DNA of 64,000 bases from DATGFK01 sp040007395. GTDB taxonomy: Bacteria; Chloroflexota; Anaerolineae; Aggregatilineales; UBA2796. Numbering within the stretch: the stretch's first letter is position 1; each line of letters starts with the position of its first letter. The position numbers and the translations under genes were made by a program. Under the pieces are notes generated by a model. That model was not told the DNA's origin and did no database searches. It was given only the letters and a program-made list of their open reading frames with translations. Positions 23,704-32,232 of this stretch are shown here, piece after piece. The DNA lies in contig JBDTVG010000217.1 of NCBI GenBank assembly GCA_040007395.1, positions 25,047-89,046 on the forward strand. The letters run 5' to 3'.

Positions 23704-24635
23704 TGATTACAGTCAAGGGTCTCCGCAAAGCATTTGGGACCCATGTGGTGCTTGATGGAGTCGACCTCAACGTTGCTGAGGGAGCGATTTTTGCCTTACT
23801 TGGCCCGAATGGCGCAGGTAAAACAACGACCGTTCAGATTTTATCCACGCTGCTTCGAGCAGATGCGGGTGAAGTGTTTATCGCAGGCCATGATCTAAAT
23901 CGGGAGCCTGAAGCAGTCCGTGCAGCAATCGGTCTCACTGGACAATTCGCCGCCGTCGATCAAGTCCTCACTGGGGAAGAAAACTTGATGTTGATGGTAT
24001 ACCTGCGCCATTTGGAACGCAGCAAAGGGCAAAATCGTGTGAGGGAACTGCTGGAACGCTTTGATCTGACTGATGCGGCAAAAAAGCCGGTATCCACCTA
24101 CTCCGGCGGAATGCGCCGTAAGCTCGACCTTGCCATGAGTCTGATCGGAAATCCGCGCCTTGTCTTTCTTGACGAACCGACTACTGGGTTAGACCCACGC
24201 AGCCGCCAGACCATGTGGCAGTTGATTACTGAACTCGCTGCCAATGGTGTCACGGTTTTCCTCACCACGCAATATTTAGAGGAAGCGGATCGCCTCGCCA
24301 ATCGAATTGCCGTGCTGGACAAGGGCAAACTGGTCGCTGAAGGATCACCTGCCGATCTCAAGCGCCGTATCTCTGGTGGGCATGTCGAACTCCAATTTGC
24401 TGATGTAGCGGGGCTTGATAAGGCAGTACAGTCGCTTGGCAGCGCAATACGCGACGATAACGCCCTTACCGTGCGGGTTCCGAGTAATGGGAGCATCGGG
24501 GCATTGAGGAAGTTGCTCGATCAACTAGATAGCGCTGCTATCCCAGTGACAGGCGTATCTGTCCACACCCCCGATCTTGATGATGTTTTCTTCGCCCTAA
24601 CTACCCAACCTGACAAAAAGGAAGTGACACAGTGA
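23700..24635 (+). CDS. ABC exporter ATPase, DrrA type
   Basis: This 311-residue ATPase belongs to the daunorubicin-resistance (DrrA/CcmA-like) group, which drives the export of drugs or lipids. It has Walker A GPNGAGKTT, signature YSGGMRRK, Walker B VFLDEPTTGLD, and H-loop LTTQYLEEAD. The C-terminal extension with VSVHTPDLDDVFFALT is the DrrA-specific CREEM-like regulatory tail. It overlaps its permease by 4 bp (GTGA), so the two are made together. The adjacent MarR fusion protein probably controls it. The substrate is unknown. Confidence 0.94.
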   Translation: MMITVKGLRKAFGTHVVLDGVDLNVAEGAIFALLGPNGAGKTTTVQILSTLLRADAGEVFIAGHDLNREPEAVRAAIGLTGQFAAVDQVLTGEENLMLMVYLRHLERSKGQNRVRELLERFDLTDAAKKPVSTYSGGMRRKLDLAMSLIGNPRLVFLDEPTTGLDPRSRQTMWQLITELAANGVTVFLTTQYLEEADRLANRIAVLDKGKLVAEGSPADLKRRISGGHVELQFADVAGLDKAVQSLGSAIRDDNALTVRVPSNGSIGALRKLLDQLDSAAIPVTGVSVHTPDLDDVFFALTTQPDKKEVTQ

Positions 24636-25429
24636 GCAATACAGTGAGCAATATGGCCTACTCAATTACTGATACAGTAACGATGTTGAGACGTACTGTC
24701 ATTCACATGCTTCGTAACCCGGTCATGATGCTCCTTGGTACGCTAGGCACGCCTATCATTTTACTGCTTATGATGTACAACCTATTTGGTGGCGTTATCC
24801 AGTCGAATGCGTTGACCAGTTCCAGCTACATCAATTATATTACGCCGGGTATGATCCTGATCACAGTCATCTACAGCACTGGTATGGCTGCGCTTCGCGT
24901 CAACTCCGATATGACACAGGGCGTTATCTCGCGCTTCAAAAGCATGTCGATCTCCCGTAGTGCGGTTTTGAATGGACACGTTATCGGGAGTATGCTTGGA
25001 AGCCTAATCAGCGTTACTGTAATTTTTGGTTTGGCCTATCTGATGGGATTTCGATCTGCGGCAAATACCTTTGGGGGCGTGGCGGCAATTGGTCTTATCG
25101 TCCTGTACGTTACTGCGACGATGTGGTTAGCCATCGCGATTGGTGTTTGGAGCAAGTCCCCAGAAGCGGCAAATGGGATGTTGTATCTGCTCTATATCTT
25201 GCCATTCTTTAGCAGTGCATTTGTGCCTACCCAATCGATGACACCAGTGGTGGCTTGGATCGCAGAAAACCAGCCGTTCACGCCGATCATCGATACACTA
25301 CGCGCCCTTCTGATGGGCACGCCAACGGATAACCGGGCGTTTATCGCAGTCGCTTGGTGCATCGGTTTTGGATTAGTCGGCTTCTTGGGGGCACGGGCTG
25401 CCTATAACCGTAGTACGAATCAGCAATAG
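24632..25429 (+). CDS. ABC exporter permease, DrrB (ABC-2) type
   Basis: This 265-residue membrane protein of the ABC-2 family has six hydrophobic segments. They start after the amphipathic lead RTVIHMLRNPVMMLLGTLGT, run through IILLLMMYNLFGGVI and ITPGMILITVIYSTG, and end with AWCIGFGLVGFLGARAAY. The conserved ABC-2 features SRFKSMSISRSAVLNG and PFFSSAFVPTQSMT (the latter FxSxxFVPxxxMP) are those of DrrB. Start GTG 24632 overlaps the ATPase stop. Partner of the preceding ATPase. Confidence 0.93.
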   Translation: MSNTVSNMAYSITDTVTMLRRTVIHMLRNPVMMLLGTLGTPIILLLMMYNLFGGVIQSNALTSSSYINYITPGMILITVIYSTGMAALRVNSDMTQGVISRFKSMSISRSAVLNGHVIGSMLGSLISVTVIFGLAYLMGFRSAANTFGGVAAIGLIVLYVTATMWLAIAIGVWSKSPEAANGMLYLLYILPFFSSAFVPTQSMTPVVAWIAENQPFTPIIDTLRALLMGTPTDNRAFIAVAWCIGFGLVGFLGARAAYNRSTNQQ

Positions 25430-25469
25430 CATCAAGATCGCGACCGTCGTGGAATGCAAGAGCGTTGAC

Positions 25470-25560
25470 CCCTATCTCTAGCCCTTTCCCCGCACGCGAG
25501 GAAAGGGCGGCATACCATTTGGAAAATCCCTTCTCGTGTGCGGGAAGGATGTCGCTACCG
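25470..25560. repeat. Family B-like repeat, degenerate
   Basis: CTCTAGCCCTTTCCCCGCAC and GCGAGGAAAGGGC, then CCCTTCTCGTGTGCGGGAAG, resemble the core of family B without the terminal CTCACCTTACGCAT arms. It lies between the exporter permease and the convergent MmyB-type regulator. Confidence 0.5.
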
Positions 25561-25596
25561 TGAGCCAATATCATCGTAGGGTGCGGGCAAATTTCT

Positions 25597-26466
25597 TCAC
25601 ACGCTTTGAGCATTCCATTCGGCCTCTGGCGATAGAAGCCGTGCGATTTTTTCGGCGGTGCCGGAATTGCTACGCGGCATGTGAATCAGCACACGCAGAT
25701 CGCCAGAATCGACTGTCTTGAACCAGAGAAAATCAAAGGCCAGCTCTCCTGCCAGCGGATGATGCATCAATTTATAGCCTTCCGACACGGTAAGCACATC
25801 ATGCCGCGCCCATAATTCCCGAAACTTTGGACTGATCTCGTTCAATTCAGCGATCAGTTCGGCCCACCAAGGGTCATTGATAAAACGACCATATTCAGCG
25901 CGAAATTGCGCCAGATACACACGGACAAGTTCGTCCCAGTCTTCGTTGACTTGCTGTGACCAAGCGGAAGTGAATAAGCGCCAGATCAAGTTTTGATCTC
26001 GCTCGGAGCGTATTTCATAGTCACCAAAAACAACGCAGTGGGCTTTGTTCCGCGCCACGACGTTAAAACGTGCATCACCGATACTCGCCGGAGTGGTTCC
26101 TAGCTGGTCGAGAAACTGTAGTAGAGTCGGGCTGATCGTCGCAGGTGAAAATGTCTCTACTGGCGGCGACTGTCTGAGGGCGAGCAAAAATAAATGTTCG
26201 CGTTCGTTCGCATCCAACTGCAATACTCGCGCCAGACTTTCCAGCAGTTGCCCTGAGACGTGAATATCCCGTCCCTGCTCAAGCCACGTATACCACTCTG
26301 GGCTTACCCCGGCGAGTGCAGCCACTTCTTCCCGCCGCAAACCCGGTGTCCGGCGGCGCGTCCCTCTCGGTAAGCCAACTTGTTCTGGCGATAAACGAGC
26401 GCGGCGGCTCCGCAGAAACGCTGCTAATTCCTGATGCCGATCCAATTCCAATTGATTTATAGCCAC
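25597..26466 (-). CDS. XRE-type regulator with MmyB-like ligand domain
   Basis: The 289 residues have a Cro/C1 helix-turn-helix at 10-85, with RRRTPGLRREEVAALAGVSP and EWYTWLEQGRDIHVS typical of the MmyB group. A PAS-like MmyB ligand domain follows from about 105 to 270 (DARFNVVARNKAHCVVFGDY, then LIWRLFTSAW). In the Chloroflexus homologue this domain was found to bind a fatty acid, so a hydrophobic ligand is plausible. The gene is divergent from an SDR oxidoreductase, a very common pairing in which the regulator represses the neighbour. A palindrome lies between them. Confidence 0.93.
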   Translation of the reverse strand: MAINQLELDRHQELAAFLRSRRARLSPEQVGLPRGTRRRTPGLRREEVAALAGVSPEWYTWLEQGRDIHVSGQLLESLARVLQLDANEREHLFLLALRQSPPVETFSPATISPTLLQFLDQLGTTPASIGDARFNVVARNKAHCVVFGDYEIRSERDQNLIWRLFTSAWSQQVNEDWDELVRVYLAQFRAEYGRFINDPWWAELIAELNEISPKFRELWARHDVLTVSEGYKLMHHPLAGELAFDFLWFKTVDSGDLRVLIHMPRSNSGTAEKIARLLSPEAEWNAQSV

Positions 26467-26497
26467 GCGACATTCTCCGCTAACTGATTTAACCGCA

Positions 26498-26514
26498 AAC
26501 TAGAAGTGCTAGTT
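26498..26514. promoter_or_regulatory. Candidate operator AACTAG-N5-CTAGTT
   Basis: A perfect 6-bp inverted repeat with a 5-bp spacer (AAGTG) lies in the 159 bp between the MmyB-type regulator and the SDR gene. A further CTAG follows directly (TTCTAGG). It is the only clear dyad there. Confidence 0.6.
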
Positions 26515-26625
26515 CTAGGATAAACGCCCACCTCGTTAAAACATGGCCTTCATTATACAGTAGTGATGGGTCAGGGGAGTGAACACATCACCGCCCCCAT
26601 TCTAAGTCTGCTGGAGGAATTTCCC

Positions 26626-27519
26626 ATGAAAGTTTTCGTCACTGGAGCCACAGGTTTTATTGGCTCCGCTACCGTTCAGGAACTCATCGGTGCAGGCCAT
26701 CAGGTACTTGGCCTTGCCCGCTCAGATAAGGCCGTTGCATCGCTTGCCGCCGCTGGGGCAGAAGTGCAGCGGGGTGCGCTGGACGACCACGACAGCCTGC
26801 GTGACGGTGCTGCCGCGTCCGACGGGGTGATCCACCTTGCGTACATCCACGACTTCTCGCAGTATGAAGCAGCCGCACAGACCGATCTGCGTGCCATCGA
26901 GATACTCGGTGCCGCCCTCGAAGGTTCCAATCGACCCCTTGCCATCGCCTCTGGGCTGGCTGGTTTCGCAGGAGGGCATGTGGCGACTGAACAGGATGTT
27001 GCCACTCCCGGTTTCCCACGCAGTGCCAATGAACATGCAGCGCTCGCGCTAGCTGAACAGGGTGTGCGCTCGTCAAGTGTGCGACTCGCGCCAACGGTTC
27101 ACGGGGATGGCGATCACGGTTTTGTGGCGGCTCTCGTCAACATTGCCCGCGCGAAAGGAGTCTCCGGTTACGTTGGCAACGGGTCTAACCATTGGCCTGC
27201 TGTACACCGGCTCGATGCTGCGCAGCTCTTTCGTCTGGCGCTGGAGAAGGCACCAGCGGGTTCAGTGCTACATGGAGTCACTGATAAGGGTGTACCAACC
27301 CGCACCATCGCCGAGACGATTGGTCGCCAACTGAACCTGCCAGTGGTATCGATTCCTCCTGAGGAGGCGGGCAATCACTTTGGCTGGCTGGAGATGTTCT
27401 TCGCCGCCGACATCCTAGCCTCAAGTACCCTAACTCAGAAGCAGCTAGGCTGGCACCCGACCCATGTCGGTCTCATTGACGATCTCGAACAGGGTCACTA
27501 CTTCAATAACGAGCAGTGA
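26626..27519 (+). CDS. NAD-dependent epimerase/dehydratase-family oxidoreductase
   Basis: This 297-residue extended or atypical SDR starts with the nucleotide loop VTGATGFIGSATVQEL followed by GLARSD (NADP-type basic residue). The active site is not classical: instead of YxxxK it reads PRSANEHAALALAEQG, so the catalytic Tyr/Lys pair seems absent, as in many proteins of this subgroup (isoflavone-reductase or NmrA-like). Start: ATG 26626 with GGAGG seven bases upstream. An in-frame start at 26563 is rejected because its 21 extra residues precede the Rossmann strand. It is divergent from the MmyB-type regulator, which probably controls it. Confidence 0.9.
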   Translation: MKVFVTGATGFIGSATVQELIGAGHQVLGLARSDKAVASLAAAGAEVQRGALDDHDSLRDGAAASDGVIHLAYIHDFSQYEAAAQTDLRAIEILGAALEGSNRPLAIASGLAGFAGGHVATEQDVATPGFPRSANEHAALALAEQGVRSSSVRLAPTVHGDGDHGFVAALVNIARAKGVSGYVGNGSNHWPAVHRLDAAQLFRLALEKAPAGSVLHGVTDKGVPTRTIAETIGRQLNLPVVSIPPEEAGNHFGWLEMFFAADILASSTLTQKQLGWHPTHVGLIDDLEQGHYFNNEQ

Positions 27520-27544
27520 TGTCTAGCTAGGTTGGTCGAACCCG

Positions 27545-27655
27545 TGCCGACCCGGACAACACAGGCATTGTCCGCTACGTGGTGGCGCAGATAACACACA
27601 TGCCGGACAACGCGGGCGTTCGCTGTTCCTACAGTGGGTCGGGCAGACCCGACGC
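27545..27655. repeat. Family A repeat, decayed
   Basis: Two or three worn units: CCGGACAACACAGGCATTGTCC, CCGGACAACGCGGGCGTTCGC, and GGTCGGGCAGACCCGAC (read with minor mismatches). It fills most of the 277-bp gap before ftcD. A TATACT at 27744-27749 may be the -10 box of ftcD, but no fitting -35 box was found. Confidence 0.6.
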
Positions 27656-27796
27656 ACTGCATTGATTATCACCTTTGCTAATCGCGACGAAGGGATTTCT
27701 CGAACCGTGTGATTTCACGGCGCAATTGAGGGGCGCGGAGTGCTATACTTTGTGGGCATACTTGGTGCAGTCTAGCAGCCCACAAGGATAACCCCA

Positions 27797-29380
27797 ATGG
27801 TCAATCCATTAGTCGAATGTATCCCCAACTTTAGCGAAGGTCGCCGCCCCGACGTGATCGCCGCGATTGTCGCCGCGATCACCGGATCGGGGGCGGTGCG
27901 CTTGCTGGACACCAGCAGCGATCCCGATCATAACCGCAGCGTTGTCACCTTTGCCGGAACTCCCGAAGCCGTTGAGAATGCCGCCTTTGCTGCGATCAAA
28001 ACCGCTGCCGCGCACATCGATCTGAATCAGCATCGTGGCGAACATCCCCGCATGGGTGCTACCGATGTGGTGCCGTTTGTGCCACTGCGCGATGTGACGA
28101 TGGCGGATTGTGTCGCCATGGCGCAGCGTGTCGGGCGGCGCGTCGGGATGGAACTTGGCATCCCGGTGTATCTATACGAAGCGGCGGCGACCCGACCTGA
28201 CCGCGAGAATCTCGAAAATATCCGGCGCGGCGAATATGAAGGCCTCAAGGAGGCGATCCGCACCGATCCGCTGCGAATGCCAGATTTTGGCCCCGCCGAA
28301 ATGGGCAAAGCAGGTGCAACCGTCATCGGCGCACGCGCCCCACTGATCGCCTACAATGTGTACTTGACAACCAGCGATGTCGCGATTGCCAGCAAGATCG
28401 CTAGAGCGATCCGGCACTCGAATGGTGGGTTTCGCTACGTCAAAGCACTTGGTTTGCTAGTCGAAGGTAGAGCGCAAGTTTCGATGAATCTGACCGATTT
28501 CACCAAAACGCCACTCTATCGGGTGGTCGAGACGGTGCGACGTGAGGCACAGCGTTACGGCGTACAGATCGCCTTCACCGAGTTGATCGGCTTGGCTCCC
28601 GAAGACGCACTGATCGACAGTGCGCGGTGGTATCTGCAACTCGATGCCTTTCATCCTGAACAACTCCTTGAGCGCCGCTTGCAAAGCGCCTCTCAACCGG
28701 GGCCAGCCCTCTCCGAACCGCCCGTCCCCGAAGGATCAACGACGGTCAGTATGTCTGTGCAAGATACGCCGCACAAAAGCGTCGATGCGCTGCTCAACGA
28801 TGTGGCGGCAGGCACAGCAACTCCCGGCGGTGGCGCAGTGGCAGCCCTCGGTGGGGCGTTGGCGGCAGCGTTGGCGGCAATGGTCGCCCAGTTGACGGTA
28901 GGCAAAAAGAAATATTCCGGCGTTGAAGCCGAGATGATTACGGCTGCAAACGCCACCGAAACATTGCGCCGTCAATTGCTCAATGCCGCCGATGAGGATA
29001 GTGCATCCTTTGTTGAGGTCATGGCGGCTAACAAACTCGATAAAGACGATCCTGCTCGTGCGGGGGCGGTTCAAGTAGCGCTGCGCCGTGCTGCCGAGGT
29101 TCCACTCAAAGTGATCACCTTGTCATTGGATGCCATGAAGTCGATACACACTGTCGCAGAAGTCGGTAACATTAACGCAGTGACAGATGCTGCCGTTGCC
29201 GCGCACATGGCGCTTGCCGCGATTGAAGGAGCCGCGCTAAACGTGCGTGTCAACGCGCTGGGACTGGAAGATGCGACTCTGGTGGCGGACATGCGATCAA
29301 CAGTCACGCGCTTAGTAAATCAGGCTCGCGAACTCAACGCCGAGGTGATCGCCATTGCCGAACGGCGTTCAGGCTTGTAA
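27797..29380 (+). CDS. ftcD: Bifunctional glutamate formimidoyltransferase / formimidoyl-THF cyclodeaminase
   Basis: This 527-residue enzyme of histidine degradation moves the formimino group from formiminoglutamate to tetrahydrofolate and then releases ammonia to give 5,10-methenyl-THF. The N-terminal transferase (1-300) opens with the highly conserved VECIPNFSEGRRPDVIAAI and has HRGEHPRMGATDVVPFVP. The cyclodeaminase (from about 325) has TPGGGAVAALGGALAAALAAM and VNALGLED. The two are joined by a Pro/Ser-rich linker, as in the mammalian enzyme. Many bacteria have only one half, so the fusion is notable but known. No other hut genes are nearby. AAGGA stands nine bases before ATG 27797. Confidence 0.96.
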   Translation: MVNPLVECIPNFSEGRRPDVIAAIVAAITGSGAVRLLDTSSDPDHNRSVVTFAGTPEAVENAAFAAIKTAAAHIDLNQHRGEHPRMGATDVVPFVPLRDVTMADCVAMAQRVGRRVGMELGIPVYLYEAAATRPDRENLENIRRGEYEGLKEAIRTDPLRMPDFGPAEMGKAGATVIGARAPLIAYNVYLTTSDVAIASKIARAIRHSNGGFRYVKALGLLVEGRAQVSMNLTDFTKTPLYRVVETVRREAQRYGVQIAFTELIGLAPEDALIDSARWYLQLDAFHPEQLLERRLQSASQPGPALSEPPVPEGSTTVSMSVQDTPHKSVDALLNDVAAGTATPGGGAVAALGGALAAALAAMVAQLTVGKKKYSGVEAEMITAANATETLRRQLLNAADEDSASFVEVMAANKLDKDDPARAGAVQVALRRAAEVPLKVITLSLDAMKSIHTVAEVGNINAVTDAAVAAHMALAAIEGAALNVRVNALGLEDATLVADMRSTVTRLVNQARELNAEVIAIAERRSGL

Positions 29381-29388
29381 CTCTTTAT

Positions 29389-29435
29389 TTCTACAACCGG
29401 ATTTACGATTAAAAATTTCAATTCCGGTTGTAGAA
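29389..29435. repeat. Perfect 13-bp inverted repeat after ftcD
   Basis: TTCTACAACCGGA (29389-29401) pairs perfectly with TCCGGTTGTAGAA (29423-29435) across 21 A/T-rich bases, nine bases after the ftcD stop. No T-run follows. It may end the ftcD mRNA, or be the terminal repeat of a lost element, since the next 500 bp hold gene debris. Confidence 0.65.
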
Positions 29436-29497
29436 TTAGATGTTCGCTTACATTTTAAAACAACTAGTTGCCAATTAGCCAGTCATAGCAGGGTGTA

Positions 29498-29644
29498 ATG
29501 AGCGATTTCTTTGTATCATATAGTCACGAAGATACCAAGTTTGTGAATGAACTCATAGATAGGCTATCTGAAGAAGATATTTTTGTATGGTCAGATCGTA
29601 ATCTTCAGCTAGGATACGAGTGGAAAAATCGATTTAGGACTTAG
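29498..29644 (+). pseudogene. Truncated TIR-domain gene
   Basis: A 48-codon frame reads MSDFFVSYSHEDTKFVNELI, then DRLSEEDIFVWSDRNLQLGY and EWKNRFRT, and stops at 29642. This is the first third of a TIR domain: the FVSYSHED strand and loop, the first helix, and the IFVWSDRNLQLGYEW block before the second helix. The catalytic glutamate region and everything after it are missing. A ribosome-binding site (GGGTG) is weak. It resembles the TIR start of STAND conflict proteins but is not a copy of the one at 7772 (LVxK wording differs). A complete gene of this kind probably stood here once. Confidence 0.75.
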
Positions 29645-29676
29645 GCAAATCACATTTTGAGCGCGGGTGAACGCCA

Positions 29677-29994
29677 TTGAGAAGGTCGGTAATCATCGAG
29701 CAAGGCTTGGTTAAGTTGAAAGATGGTGGAGACGGTTTCCTAACCAAGTTGCTTGAGCCGAACCCAGACCAAAATGGAATTGGCGATGTGCTTGCGCTGA
29801 ATACGGGCCAGACAGCAGCGTCAGCCCTCGGTTTACCAACTGAGCAAGCGCCCGCCTTCGTCGCCCCACCGACAGATCGACCCACTGATCGCCCAGCTCT
29901 ACCAACCGTCGTGATCATTCCTCTGGCAACTGCCCAATTCACCGCCCAACCTTTTCAGAACACTCCGGGCAGCTTGCCCACCTTCGCGCCGTAA
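29677..29994 (+). pseudogene. C-terminal fragment of an unidentified secreted or surface protein
   Basis: A frame of 105 codons begins without a ribosome-binding site 32 bases after the TIR fragment and reads RRSVIIEQGLVKLKDGGDGF, then LTKLLEPNPDQNGIGDVLAL. It then enters a Pro/Thr-rich tail (APPTDRPTDRPALPTVV..PGSLPTFAP). The abrupt start and ordered tail suggest the last part of a larger gene whose front was lost, perhaps in the same event that cut the TIR gene. The family is not recognised. It could still be expressed. Confidence 0.45.
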
Positions 29995-30166
29995 CCCACA
30001 CACAATTCCGCATAGGCGGTCAAAATTATTATGAGTATATATTTAACTTATTATAGTCTTGAGTCAACTCTATGGGTTAGTAGCTGGTATGCTTACTCAG
30101 GTTTTAGCCTACAATTAAACTTGCTATGCCAATTAGATACAGCCAGAACGCAGAAAAGAGTTGTCG

Positions 30167-32218
30167 ATGGTTAGAAATTTCTCACACAGCATCATTCTTT
30201 TGGCGCTTTTGTTGCTTAGCCCAATCCTCGTTCTGGGACAAACTACCCCTAAAGGCATTCTCCAAGCGGCGCAGATCGCGACTCCGGCCTCAACTCTTGA
30301 GGCGACTCCGGCTGCCACTGATGCTGCTGTTCCAAATACCACTGTAAACGATGCCGCGTTGATCCATAAAACCTCGGATGGTCAGTGGGCGGTTCCATTG
30401 GTGGATCTCGGCTTCAGCGAGTCGATTCGGCTGACCGGACAAACGGCGCAGCGCGAATTGTTTTTGCCTGTCCCGCAAGGGATGCAGCCCCTCGAACTCA
30501 AGGCGCAGACTCTCACCGCACCGGATGTTCATAGTGGCACGCTGGAAGTTCGCAGTGGCGATCTGGTGTTGGCGGCTGTTGTGCTGCAACCCAACATGAG
30601 CCTCTCTATTCCGCTGCAAAAAGCAGTCGTCCGCAATGGTGTACTGGCTCTAACCTTTATCTCCCGCTTGCAAGGCCCCGACATAACCTGTACGGTTCTG
30701 GATGGCATTTGGTTAGACCTACAATCGCCTGTGTTCACGCTGGCGGATAGCGCCACACAACCGACCACCGTAAGTAACTTCTTGCCCCCACTGCTTACCC
30801 AATTGATCCTGTACGTGCCACCAGACTTGACCGCCGCCGAAGCCGACGCAGCGTTGCGCTTGACGGCGGCTGTTACACGTCGCTACACGAGCCAACGGCC
30901 TAGCGTAGCGGTCAAAACGTTGCAGTCTGGCGCTGCACTGCCCAACGGAACGGATTTAACGCCCTTCGAGCGTGCCATCGTGATCCGCGAAGGCACAACA
31001 GAATCGCTGTCCCTGACTGCCAATGATCCGAAAGTTTTGGTCTTGGGCGGATCAGTCGCCGCACTAGGCCGTGAAAGTGCGCTCTTGTCTGCGTCCCTTT
31101 CGCCGCTTGCCGCTGACGCATCGGTTAATGTCACACAGTATGCGGAGACTCCGCCAGCGCTAAGCCAACAGATTACGCTGGATGCGCTCGGCTTCAAAGG
31201 TGTACAGATTTCTGGCACTGGACGCATGGAGATCCCCTTAGCTTTTTCGCAAGCCGATCTCGGTGGGCCGATCAGTGCGATTAGCGTGCGACTCGCCGGA
31301 ATCTATACGCCCGTCGATGATGCGACGACCACCTTCTCGGTCTTGTTCAATGGGTCGCTCGTGACCGCCCTTCCACTAGGTCGCGACGCGCAATTTGATA
31401 CCAGTGTCGCCATTCCCGCCAATCTTCTCAGCCGTGATAATACGCTTACCGTGCGCTTCGACTATACGCCTTCGGGTGGCGACTGCCGGATCGGGCTGCA
31501 TCCCATGACCGCCCAAATCGATGGCGGATCGTACCTTCAGGTAACACGCGGGCAAGCTACGCCAGCCGGGTTTGGTCGCTTTCCACAGGTCGGCTTTCCG
31601 ACGTTGCAAGTCGGCTTCGAGAAACTCAGCAGCGACAGCCTAGCCAGTGCGGTGAGCGTTACTATTGCTTTGCAACGGCTCACCAAACTGCCACTGAATC
31701 TGCATCTGGCAGCGTGGAGTGACGCGCTAGCCAGCAAAGAAGCGGCGTTCTTAGTTGCGGAAAATCCGGCGAGTGTTGCTAGCTTGAACCCGCCGATGTT
31801 GCTTGATCCGTTGAAGGTTCTCGATGTTGCCAATAAGGAACTGGTCAGTCTGGATACGTCGAGCGATTCAGCCGCCTTGCAAGCCTTTGAGGCAGGCGGA
31901 CGCGATGTTTTACTGCTGTTGCATCACGGTGATCCAAAGGTGCAGCAGCAGCTTGTCTCACGGTTAGTTGAAGATCCGCAGGGCTGGTACACGCTGCAAG
32001 GCGATGTCCTGTTTGGCAGCGCCCTCTCCGAGCCAGCTAATCTGCAACTGCGCGGCGGATTGCTGCATGTTGAGCCGCTAGTTCCAGTCGTTGACCCAAC
32101 ATGGAGTCGCATCCAGCCGTATGTGCAGCCCGCGTTGTACTTTATTGCGATCATTTTGGTGCTACTGTTTCTGGCGTGGGCATACCCGAAGGTCGTTCGC
32201 CGCAGTCCGAAGAAATAG
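30167..32218 (+). CDS. BcsB-like cellulose/exopolysaccharide synthase accessory protein
   Basis: This 683-residue exported protein has an N-terminal signal (IILLALLLLSPILVLG) and one C-terminal membrane helix (ALYFIAIILVLLFLAWAY) with a basic tail, the topology of BcsB. Between them are two repeats of a carbohydrate-binding jellyroll plus flavodoxin-like domain, seen in FLPVPQGMQPLELKAQTLTA and in IPLAFSQADLGGPISAISVR; LEVRSGDLVLAAVVLQP and FSVLFNGSLVTALPL are the matching strands. BcsB guides the growing glucan out of the membrane and binds the synthase. ATG 30167 is chosen over the TTG six bases earlier. It lies 14 bp before the glycosyltransferase gene, its obvious partner. Confidence 0.88.
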   Translation: MVRNFSHSIILLALLLLSPILVLGQTTPKGILQAAQIATPASTLEATPAATDAAVPNTTVNDAALIHKTSDGQWAVPLVDLGFSESIRLTGQTAQRELFLPVPQGMQPLELKAQTLTAPDVHSGTLEVRSGDLVLAAVVLQPNMSLSIPLQKAVVRNGVLALTFISRLQGPDITCTVLDGIWLDLQSPVFTLADSATQPTTVSNFLPPLLTQLILYVPPDLTAAEADAALRLTAAVTRRYTSQRPSVAVKTLQSGAALPNGTDLTPFERAIVIREGTTESLSLTANDPKVLVLGGSVAALGRESALLSASLSPLAADASVNVTQYAETPPALSQQITLDALGFKGVQISGTGRMEIPLAFSQADLGGPISAISVRLAGIYTPVDDATTTFSVLFNGSLVTALPLGRDAQFDTSVAIPANLLSRDNTLTVRFDYTPSGGDCRIGLHPMTAQIDGGSYLQVTRGQATPAGFGRFPQVGFPTLQVGFEKLSSDSLASAVSVTIALQRLTKLPLNLHLAAWSDALASKEAAFLVAENPASVASLNPPMLLDPLKVLDVANKELVSLDTSSDSAALQAFEAGGRDVLLLLHHGDPKVQQQLVSRLVEDPQGWYTLQGDVLFGSALSEPANLQLRGGLLHVEPLVPVVDPTWSRIQPYVQPALYFIAIILVLLFLAWAYPKVVRRSPKK

Positions 32219-32232
32219 CCGGATACAGCGCG

